Shown here one piece after another: positions 5,789-11,454 of a DNA stretch of 41,968 nt. Where the stretch lies: the IMG/VR virus record IMGVR_UViG_3300031951_000392, positions 1-41,968 of that record, one strand, 5' to 3'. Within the stretch, counting starts at the first letter, position 1. Every line of letters begins with the position of its first letter. The notes beneath the pieces are model-generated. The model saw only the letters and a list, made by a program, of their open reading frames with translations, ran no database searches and was not told the DNA's origin. The stretch comes from a virus. The position numbers were made by a program, and so were the translations under genes.

Positions 5789-5957
5789 ACCACTAACCCA
5801 ATCCGTTCTATTCCTGCTACCATTCACCGTATTGTACACGGCTGCTGCTATTCGATATGGCATACACCCAGATACATGGAGCATGGGGTTACGTATTATA
5901 GTTGCGGGTGGTGGGTTTGGGATCGGGGCGGTGATAACTAAATTATACAGACGATGA
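5772..5957 (+). CDS. Two-span small membrane protein
   Basis: The product is 61 residues. After a basic start (MRHKPKPL) there is one hydrophobic segment around SVLFLLPFTVLYTAAAI and a second, Gly-rich one (IIVAGGGFGIGAVI) ending in a basic LYRR tail. Both ends would lie in the cytoplasm by the positive-inside rule. It shares an ATGA overlap with the methyltransferase gene. A holin role is conceivable from topology, but its place in the early operon argues against it. Confidence 0.55.
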   Translation: MRHKPKPLTQSVLFLLPFTVLYTAAAIRYGIHPDTWSMGLRIIVAGGGFGIGAVITKLYRR

Positions 5958-6577
5958 ACGTACTTGAATTATTTGCAGGTAGTCGATCAATAGGAAATGC
6001 GGCAGAACAATTAGGGCATAGTGTCTTTTCGGTTGACTGGCAGCAGTTTGACGGAATAAATTTAGCAAAGGACATTGAACTACTAACAAAAGAAGATGTG
6101 CCTTTTGTTCCTGATTTTGTTTGGGCTTCACCCGATTGCACTACATACACCATTGCAGCAATAAGCACACACCGAAATGGAACTACACCTAAAACACCTT
6201 ATGCCGCAAAATGCGATAGGGTAAATCAGCACTTTATATCTCTTATTCGTGAATGGATTTTAGCTAATCCTAATATGGTTTTCTTTATTGAAAATCCAAG
6301 AGGTATGTTACGCAAAATGCCATTTATGAAGTCATTTATACGCCATACGGTGTGGTATTGTCAGTACGGAGATAATCGGGCAAAGCCTACTGACATTTGG
6401 ACTAATTGCGCAAATTGGCAACCAAGACCATTATGCAGAAACAATAATCCTAATTGCAACCATGAACGTGCGCCAAGAGGGAGCAAAACAGGCACGCAGG
6501 GATTAAAAGGTTCTTACACGCGATCTGTTATTCCTGAACAATTATGCACAGAAATACTTAATTCCACTTTTTTATGA
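5954..6577 (+). CDS. Small C5-cytosine DNA methyltransferase
   Basis: The 207-residue protein has the key C5-methyltransferase motifs: motif I near the start (LELFAGSRSIG, SAM binding), motif IV ASPDCTTY with the catalytic Cys, motif VI FFIENPRG, and a motif VIII-like region QYGDNRAKPTDIW. It is much shorter than restriction-linked enzymes (usually 300 or more residues) and has little room for a target-recognition domain. Such compact enzymes are typical of phages, where they methylate phage DNA against restriction. In motif IV the usual Pro before Cys is Asp (SPDC). No restriction gene is nearby. The family is confident; activity and target are unknown. Confidence 0.8.
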   Translation: MNVLELFAGSRSIGNAAEQLGHSVFSVDWQQFDGINLAKDIELLTKEDVPFVPDFVWASPDCTTYTIAAISTHRNGTTPKTPYAAKCDRVNQHFISLIREWILANPNMVFFIENPRGMLRKMPFMKSFIRHTVWYCQYGDNRAKPTDIWTNCANWQPRPLCRNNNPNCNHERAPRGSKTGTQGLKGSYTRSVIPEQLCTEILNSTFL

Positions 6578-6678
6578 ACAACCACGAAACATGGGCAATC
6601 TGCGCCTGTGGAAACGAGCAAGACATTAGATTAACTAACACCTGCGAGGAGTGCGGTTCTCGGATTGTACTGCCTTAA
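6574..6678 (+). CDS. Zinc-ribbon microprotein (34 residues)
   Basis: The ATG at 6574 overlaps the methyltransferase stop (ATGA). The product contains a CACG knuckle near residues 10-13 and a CEECG knuckle about 14 residues later (NTCEECGSRIVLP), a minimal zinc ribbon. Four Cys at this spacing in so small a protein suggest a real folded knuckle. It is the last gene of the plus operon, 8 bases before the convergent terminator. Its role is unknown. Confidence 0.55.
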   Translation: MNNHETWAICACGNEQDIRLTNTCEECGSRIVLP

Positions 6679-6686
6679 CTGTGATA

Positions 6687-6714
6687 CCGCTGCCTATTCT
6701 TAGGTGGCGGTTTT
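6687..6714. terminator. Bidirectional terminator between convergent operons
   Basis: CCGCTGCCTA (6687-6696), loop TTCT, TAGGTGGCGG (6701-6710) form a 10-bp stem with two G-T pairs, followed by TTTTAAAA. It serves the plus-strand accessory operon. On the opposite strand it overlaps the stop of the metallophosphoesterase gene (6713). Confidence 0.7.
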
Positions 6715-7858
6715 AAAACAAATGCGTTATCCTCGCTACTTGTCCATGAACCTTGCTATGGACAAACGCCTCAATAGCTTTCGGTGCGTGTTGATACCCA
6801 TTACGGTGATGCCATGAATCCGTACCCGATGGCGAACGTAACGATTCGACACAAACGCTCATGTAGTCCTTAGACTTTTTGTGATGGATATGGTGCGTGT
6901 AGTAGTACCGATGCTTACATGTAGCCCAACTATCAGACGCTTCATGTGCCATCAGCAGGGCTAAATCGCCCTCCCTTGCGCCATCTCCATGTGTTGTGCC
7001 TATTAGATTCAGACCGTATGTAAAGTACTTACGATGAGCGATGCTAACGTCAAACGTAACCTGTTCGCATCGGTTGAACCACGCCTGTAAAGTTTGTGCC
7101 AAAAAGAAACCATGCACATAGTCATGGTTGGATGGGTTATACTGAAAATGTACGGGCGCAATCGGTAGCAGCATTTCGATGCACTCGACCATGAGTTTAC
7201 GGGCTAACGTGAACGCATCGTACCACATCATACTAACATCCTGCGGTGTGCCGCTTGTAGTCGTGTTTTTCGGGCTATCTACGTGGAGTATGTCATTACC
7301 CGCCACGAATAGTATCTGGTCAATTTTGTAGCCCTGTGCTTTTTGTATGATACCCGTTACGCCATCTACCACCCTGCGATATATTACGTTGTGGTTGCTT
7401 TCGTCGCCAGTTTCAAATGCGGAGCATAGTTTATTCAGGTGAATATCGGCAGGGTCAATAACGAGCAGGTACGAATCGGTATCGGGTTTGTACACGATTC
7501 GTTTGTACTTTGGGGCGTGTTCGGTAATGTCCTGTATAATGCTTTCCCGTATTTCATCGTATGCCGTTTGTTTGCCCTTGACGAATAGCGAAAAGTGTTT
7601 GCCTTTATGCCAATAGTGCTTAACATCCTCAATCGGTACGCCTACCGTTTCGCATTGTTCGGCTAATGCAGGGTGGTGCATACTACGCTGCACCTTACGG
7701 ATATGTTTACGGAAACTTTCTTTGTTGGCGGGCAGGTTGTGTTTCTTGATTATCTTGTCGGCTACGCCACGAAACGAACCGCCATCACGCAGTTCTTGTT
7801 CTATTTCTTCCCGTAGGTGGTCGTACTTCTTTACTTCGGTGTGTTGGTTGTGCGACAT
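6713..7858 (-). CDS. Calcineurin-like metallophosphoesterase
   Basis: The 381-residue protein shows the metallophosphoesterase series: a D-x-H element (IDPADIHLNKL, about residues 135-144), GND (187-189), an N-x-x-N-H-D element (NPSNHDY, 241-247), TTHGDG (288-293) and a late HHIHHKK cluster. These ligate two metals. About 120 residues precede the domain, beginning with a helix-turn-helix-like region (FRGVADKIIKKHNLPANKESFRKH) that could bind DNA. The protein is shorter than SbcD and has no SbcC partner. In Bacteroidota phages such enzymes are common near structural or lysis genes and may process DNA. It starts one base from the endolysin stop, so it belongs to the lysis operon. Confidence 0.75.
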   Translation of the reverse strand: MSHNQHTEVKKYDHLREEIEQELRDGGSFRGVADKIIKKHNLPANKESFRKHIRKVQRSMHHPALAEQCETVGVPIEDVKHYWHKGKHFSLFVKGKQTAYDEIRESIIQDITEHAPKYKRIVYKPDTDSYLLVIDPADIHLNKLCSAFETGDESNHNVIYRRVVDGVTGIIQKAQGYKIDQILFVAGNDILHVDSPKNTTTSGTPQDVSMMWYDAFTLARKLMVECIEMLLPIAPVHFQYNPSNHDYVHGFFLAQTLQAWFNRCEQVTFDVSIAHRKYFTYGLNLIGTTHGDGAREGDLALLMAHEASDSWATCKHRYYYTHHIHHKKSKDYMSVCVESLRSPSGTDSWHHRNGYQHAPKAIEAFVHSKVHGQVARITHLF

Positions 7859-8391
7859 TAGCCGTTTTTATTGAGTACCTTGAATAGTGCATCGTAGTAC
7901 CGCTTCCTTTCCTCTAATCCGTTCTTACCGCCATTGATACGGACACATACCTTCACAAAATCGCCAGTATCGGCAATAGCGTTCAATTTGCGCTTGTTCC
8001 AGTACCAGTATGACGCTTGTACTGCTATTTCAGGAGTGGCGAGCAATTCGGGGTTCTTAATGAGCCTATCATCTCCAAACATATCCTTACTGCACTCAAG
8101 GTAATTCGCACGTCCTGTTATCTGCATCAATGAGCGCCCCTTAAACGTCCGTCCATCGCCCTTAAACACATTACCCAAGTCCTTACGACCCTCATACGCA
8201 TCGCCCGATGCAATCTCACGCACGTATTTAAAGCAGCCTGATTCATGTAGGACATTAGCCAAGAATGCCGCAAATCGGATAGGGCTGTTTACATCGCCCT
8301 GATACTTGTAGATGTACGGCAAAAACAATTCAGCCGCTTTAGCCGAAACGGGTGCAATTGCCATTAATTCCTGTGCTGTTATCTTCGCCAT
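7858..8391 (-). CDS. Endolysin, glycoside hydrolase family 19
   Basis: The 177-residue protein matches phage GH19 lysozymes, which cleave the peptidoglycan glycan chain. Visible landmarks: LANVLHESG with the putative catalytic Glu at residue 50, a second acidic residue in VREI (59), a Gly/Asp-rich loop (GNVFKGDGRTFKGR), and the family motif SLMQITGRANY (about residues 88-97). The size fits a single catalytic domain without a wall-binding domain, as usual against Gram-negative hosts. There is no signal peptide, so release depends on the holin at 8908-9231. It overlaps the spanin-like gene by 13 bases. Confidence 0.85.
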   Translation of the reverse strand: MAKITAQELMAIAPVSAKAAELFLPYIYKYQGDVNSPIRFAAFLANVLHESGCFKYVREIASGDAYEGRKDLGNVFKGDGRTFKGRSLMQITGRANYLECSKDMFGDDRLIKNPELLATPEIAVQASYWYWNKRKLNAIADTGDFVKVCVRINGGKNGLEERKRYYDALFKVLNKNG

Positions 8392-8921
8392 TTAACTATG
8401 ATGTAGGTTATGATTGCACCGATGAGAATGAATATGAGCCAAAGCCGTTTATTAGCCTGAATTTTCGCCTTACTCGCCTCGTCCCATGCGTTGGTATTGT
8501 CCTGACGCAATCCGACGATTTCAGCCGCTTGTAGTTCGATTCTGTTGGTGTTTTCGAATGTGTCGGTGCGAACGGTAGTATCATGGATATACTTAACCTT
8601 AGTTATGATACGGGTAAGCGTAACTGTGTCCACGCTACGCTCAACACTGGTAACCGTATCGGTATGCGTAACCGTATCGCCCTTAATATACCTCACCTGC
8701 CCCTTCCCAACCTTTACAGGGTGTTTAGTGTTGCAATAGTGCGCGCCTACCGTGTCCACGTCCGAGGCTGCATTGTACTTGGTTTCCGCCTTGTCCATTG
8801 CCGCTAATGCCTTACGTGCTATACGTTGTTCAGTTCGACATGACGACCACATGAAGAACAGCACACACAGCCCAAGTGCTATGACTATATCCCAGATGGT
8901 GTATTCTTTATGCATCTGCAT
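8379..8921 (-). CDS. Unimolecular-spanin-like protein
   Basis: The 180-residue protein has an N-terminal hydrophobic segment (about residues 10-27) ending in MWSSC, which resembles a relaxed lipobox with Cys at 28. A long polar, Thr/Val-rich middle (TVTHTDTVTSVERSVDTVTL) follows, then a C-terminal transmembrane segment (LIFILIGAIITYIIV) with a basic tail. An N-terminal lipid anchor plus a C-terminal inner-membrane span is the architecture of unimolecular spanins, which fuse inner and outer membranes in the last step of lysis. It lies between the holin and endolysin genes and overlaps both. The lipobox is not canonical, so a two-span Rz-like or other membrane protein remains possible. Confidence 0.5.
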   Translation of the reverse strand: MQMHKEYTIWDIVIALGLCVLFFMWSSCRTEQRIARKALAAMDKAETKYNAASDVDTVGAHYCNTKHPVKVGKGQVRYIKGDTVTHTDTVTSVERSVDTVTLTRIITKVKYIHDTTVRTDTFENTNRIELQAAEIVGLRQDNTNAWDEASKAKIQANKRLWLIFILIGAIITYIIVKWRR

Positions 8922-9231
8922 CCGTTTTATCTCCCAATGCCTTAGATGCTTTACCCATCAGTTTAACGAACAATGATTGACCCATGTATCCGATAGTAGT
9001 AAATGCCAATCCGAGCCAGTTACCTGCCTGTTCCAATTGCGCTACCTCATGCTTACCTGCGATGCACAGAATAACGATAATCAGACTGATAGAGATGGAA
9101 GCCCATTCAAGCCCGAAGTATGCTGATGCGCTGAATTTACCCGCCTTGTTGAGTTCGTTTATTTTCGTCAGGTTGTGGATAAGTACGCCACCAAGCCCGA
9201 AACCAAAAAGTATAAAGTCGTTGTACTGCAT
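8908..9231 (-). CDS. Holin candidate
   Basis: The 107-residue protein has three hydrophobic segments: about residues 5-20 (ILFGFGLGGVLIHNL), 42-60 (SISISLIIVILCIAG) and 72-90 (LGLAFTTIGYMGQSLFV), with a short charged C-terminus. Size, topology and position as first gene of the lysis block point to a holin that forms the membrane lesion and releases the endolysin. No second start for an antiholin is obvious. A perfect DnaA-box sequence (TGTGGATAA, 9174-9182) lies within the gene, probably by chance. Confidence 0.65.
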   Translation of the reverse strand: MQYNDFILFGFGLGGVLIHNLTKINELNKAGKFSASAYFGLEWASISISLIIVILCIAGKHEVAQLEQAGNWLGLAFTTIGYMGQSLFVKLMGKASKALGDKTDADA

Positions 9232-9245
9232 ATAATATTTTTGCG

Positions 9246-9253
9246 TAAATGTA
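9246..9253 (-). promoter_or_regulatory. -7 element for the lysis operon
   Basis: On the minus strand TACATTTA is one base from TAnnTTTG. It stands 14 bases ahead of the holin ATG and directly after the terminator at 9271-9295, as expected for a separate lysis promoter. I see no clear -33 TTTG. Confidence 0.35.
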
Positions 9254-9270
9254 CGGAATAAGCGGGAAAT

Positions 9271-9295
9271 AAAAAAGCCCCACCGAAGTGAGGCT
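9271..9295 (-). terminator. Rho-independent terminator before the lysis genes
   Basis: On the minus strand AGCCTCAC-TTCG-GTGGGGCT is followed by TTTTTTA. The stem has eight pairs, one of them a G-T wobble, closed by the stable TTCG tetraloop. It ends transcription after the gene 9330-9731. A second small hairpin, CCGTAG/CTACGG at 9301-9318, lies just upstream. Confidence 0.8.
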
Positions 9296-9329
9296 CTATC
9301 CCGTAGAACTTACTACGGAAACTACGGAA

Positions 9330-9731
9330 TTATTTAATTGCCGCTATGTCATTCATTATTTCCTTGCTTGCAGAATATGCAGGATTAAATATGCCAGTCA
9401 TGCAACTTTGAATTGAACACACAAGCATTATACCTGCTCCAAGAATAGAAAGAACAGAGTAGGAAACAAGAATAAGGCCGCCACCCGCCAAACTTGTTGT
9501 CCCAATGTTTTCAAACCTGTAATAATACCAACTTGCACCCGACCAACGCATATTGGCGTAAACTGAAAATACCGCATTCGCAATCAACAGCACGGTAATT
9601 ATAAAGTCTGTAACTGCCGACACTTTGGCTTGCCTTAAATAGACTTCAAACAGTTTTTCGGTGGTTGTGCCTAATTTTTCGGCTAACTGTTTTAACGCAT
9701 CAAATACGTCCCTTTGCAATTCTTCTTTCAT
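9330..9731 (-). CDS. Two-span membrane protein, possible accessory holin
   Basis: The 133-residue protein begins with a helix of the type LKQLAEKLGTTTEKLFEVYL and a following AKVSAV turn, then has two transmembrane segments (FIITVLLIANAVFSVYAN and LILVSYSVLSILGAGIMLV) separated by an aromatic loop, and a polar tail. The start, with xxLAxKLGTTxExLxxxLxxQA, is one I associate with phage membrane proteins encoded next to holins. It has its own promoter-like TATATTTG and its own terminator, so it forms a single-gene unit just upstream of the lysis operon. Confidence 0.6.
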   Translation of the reverse strand: MKEELQRDVFDALKQLAEKLGTTTEKLFEVYLRQAKVSAVTDFIITVLLIANAVFSVYANMRWSGASWYYYRFENIGTTSLAGGGLILVSYSVLSILGAGIMLVCSIQSCMTGIFNPAYSASKEIMNDIAAIK

Positions 9732-9764
9732 AATAGTAAGTTTTTATCCGCTACCTGCGTACTG

Positions 9765-9772
9765 CAAATATA
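9765..9772 (-). promoter_or_regulatory. -7 element TATATTTG
   Basis: The minus-strand TATATTTG matches TAnnTTTG fully. It lies 33 bases before the ATG of the gene 9330-9731 and touches the stop of the upstream gene. The -33 region reads TTGG at about the right distance. Confidence 0.45.
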
Positions 9773-10027
9773 CTAAACAATCTGACAATTCCAACCTTTA
9801 TCCGTCAACTCCAACTTATCATTAATCAGCCCCCGATAAATCAGAGTAGCCACAGTGAATCGGTCTATGGTCTTAACGGACTTCTTTACCCGCATGTGGT
9901 AGGTAGTCTTACCGAAACTATCAGACCACATCTGCGAGCCATTACGCATTGATTCGATTAGTTGGCGTTGGTATTGGGGGAGTTGCATGGGGCGAAGGTA
10001 GGTCGGATAGTTGGAATATGCAAACAA
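9773..10027 (-). CDS. Small protein with winged-helix-like C-terminus, unknown function
   Basis: The product is 84 residues from the ATG at 10027; an internal ATG at 9988 (MQLPQYQRQLIESMRNGSQM) gives 71 residues and is also possible. The C-terminal half (RFTVATLIYRGLINDKLELTDKGW) has the helix-strand pattern of a winged helix in which a Leu-Thr-x-x-Gly turn follows a recognition helix. I infer this only from pattern. It lies among membrane-protein genes between tail and lysis genes. Confidence 0.55.
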   Translation of the reverse strand: MFAYSNYPTYLRPMQLPQYQRQLIESMRNGSQMWSDSFGKTTYHMRVKKSVKTIDRFTVATLIYRGLINDKLELTDKGWNCQIV

Positions 10028-10051
10028 TGCGAAACAATCGGAACAAGTTTG

Positions 10052-10303
10052 TCATTTACTCTCCAACTTACTTATCCTTCTCTCATGCTCGTTCAATCGC
10101 TCATGCAGGGTGTCCGTTCGTTCTTTCTGTACCGCTATTTGCGTAACTATCGGCTTTAAATCGGTATCGATACTGTCAAGCCTACGAAGTATAGACTTAT
10201 GGAAAAACACAAAGACACTTATCCCTATACTGATAAGTGCGCCTAATACATAAACAAGCCCATTAATGACCTTCCATAGGATTTCGGGGGGTAGAGTTGA
10301 CAT
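10052..10303 (-). CDS. Membrane protein with one span and a coiled coil
   Basis: The product is 83 residues when started at the ATG at 10303 (MSTLPPEILWKVINGL); a longer frame from 10354 lies mostly inside the upstream gene and looks artificial. A single span (LVYVLGALISIGISVFVFF) is followed by a basic stretch and a helical charged tail with heptad spacing (TLHERLNEHERRISKLE). This is the topology of small phage proteins tied to lysis or membrane anchoring. No motif allows a more exact call. Confidence 0.6.
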   Translation of the reverse strand: MSTLPPEILWKVINGLVYVLGALISIGISVFVFFHKSILRRLDSIDTDLKPIVTQIAVQKERTDTLHERLNEHERRISKLESK

Positions 10304-10721
10304 GATGTTTTCTAAGGTTAATTTTGTGCCACACCTCCGCCCGATGACACACAAAAACTAATAATGAGATGTCTATAATTGCTTCTATTTCCGTGAATAC
10401 GTCATAGGTTATCATATTACACACAGCCCGAACCGCAAAAACAAATGCCGTAAAAATTGAAGCGTATTTAATCAGAAATGCCGAAAACGAACCATTTTCG
10501 GTGCAAGCCACATAAGATGCAGCAAATGCAACCGCAGCTGTAATAAGGGCATAGGAATAGCCCTCAAACCAGTAATACCATATATCATTCACCGTTGCTC
10601 CGTTAGCCATAACAGCGACATTGCCCCATGCGAACGTGTGCCATTTGACAAGGGCGCACAGTATGCCTGCCGCCCCTGCCACGATGGAAAAGTGAATGTT
10701 ATATTTATCCCTCACAATCAC
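10263..10721 (-). CDS. Multi-span membrane protein, unknown function
   Basis: The 152-residue product starts with GTG at 10721, inside the TAGTG junction with the preceding stop. It has about four hydrophobic segments: residues 11-26, 58-70 (ALITAAVAFAASYVA), 82-100 (FLIKYASIFTAFVFAVRAV) and 113-125. It ends in a His/Asn/Pro-rich polar tail. It lies between tail genes and the lysis region, so a holin-like or host-envelope role is possible. No family recognised. Confidence 0.6.
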   Translation of the reverse strand: MIVRDKYNIHFSIVAGAAGILCALVKWHTFAWGNVAVMANGATVNDIWYYWFEGYSYALITAAVAFAASYVACTENGSFSAFLIKYASIFTAFVFAVRAVCNMITYDVFTEIEAIIDISLLVFVCHRAEVWHKINLRKHHVNSTPRNPMEGH

Positions 10722-11023
10722 TATTTAGGACGATGTATCGGATGGGTGCTGAATAGTCCGTGCGCTACGTATGTGTCGTAGTCTGTTATTGTAGGCGTAT
10801 AGCTTACTCCGAGGTTAACTGCTGTAATTGGCAATGCCTCACCGTCAATACGTGCCACACACAAACGCATTACGCCCTGTGAATTAGATTCGATGAAGAA
10901 CATGTGAGGCATAACCTGTGCAAGTCCGAACGCTGTTACGGGCGCAATCGGGAAGTTTGCCACCGATGTAATAGTGTCGTTTACGATGTCCGTAAGTTCA
11001 ACACATGATAGTTTAATCTGCAT
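10721..11023 (-). CDS. Small beta-rich protein following the tail-fibre genes
   Basis: The 100-residue product is Thr/Val-rich, without charged helices or membrane spans. It starts MQIKLSCVELTDIVNDTI and has alternating strand patterns (ALPITAVNLGVSYTPTI). Its composition is like that of neighbouring tail proteins, so a minor tail or fibre-tip component is likely. No domain recognised. The 22-base gap to the upstream gene holds no signal I can identify. Confidence 0.55.
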   Translation of the reverse strand: MQIKLSCVELTDIVNDTITSVANFPIAPVTAFGLAQVMPHMFFIESNSQGVMRLCVARIDGEALPITAVNLGVSYTPTITDYDTYVAHGLFSTHPIHRPK

Positions 11024-11045
11024 ACTACTTATTTTAGGTGTAAAG

Positions 11046-11453
11046 TTAGTCTATATTCAGTGAATAAGTATCAGCTATTTTCCACGCAAGAAATTTAAAC
11101 CCGTATGTTTTCCATGCTGTGTAGGTCTGTTTGTCCGTAATGTTATTAATTGACAGGCTCATAGGGTACTTAGTTGCCCCCGATGCGCTCTCAAGCGTAA
11201 AGAACACCGCACCTACTTGAGTGTATCCTCCGTTGTAAGGCTGTGTTCCTGCGTCCTTCATTTCTGTTATGCGTAGTACCGTACATAATGCAGTATCACC
11301 TATACGGACTGCAACGGGTGATATGGTGCAATACATGCCGTCTTCGTAGTAGGTAAATGCGCTGTCGGCAACGTATGCCGTGCTGTCTGTGATTACTGAT
11401 GCTGATGCGTGTCCCCATACAGACACCAATGCGATAAAAAGTAGTTGTTTCAT
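11046..11453 (-). CDS. Exported small tail-associated protein
   Basis: The 135-residue protein starts with a clear Sec signal peptide: a Lys near the start, a hydrophobic core (LLFIALVSVW) and an Ala-Ser-Ala processing site near residue 19. The mature part is beta-rich with one Cys pair (YCTISP, ALCTVL). It starts two bases below the stop of the tail-fibre-like gene, which also has a signal peptide. A secreted or periplasmic protein in a virion operon is unusual. It could coat the host surface or be a virion part that folds in the periplasm. Confidence 0.6.
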   Translation of the reverse strand: MKQLLFIALVSVWGHASASVITDSTAYVADSAFTYYEDGMYCTISPVAVRIGDTALCTVLRITEMKDAGTQPYNGGYTQVGAVFFTLESASGATKYPMSLSINNITDKQTYTAWKTYGFKFLAWKIADTYSLNID

Positions 11454-11454
11454 A

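Noticed and set aside
4226-9182. Two perfect DnaA boxes (TGTGGATAA at 4226-4234 and 9174-9182) as a replication origin
   Set aside because: They are 5 kb apart, single, and inside coding regions without AT-rich tracts. The repeat array at 37.8-37.9 kb is a better origin candidate.
10052-10354. Longer start (10354) for the single-span membrane protein
   Set aside because: The extra residues lie inside the upstream gene, include two Cys and have no plausible signal. The ATG at 10303 places a short polar head before the membrane span.
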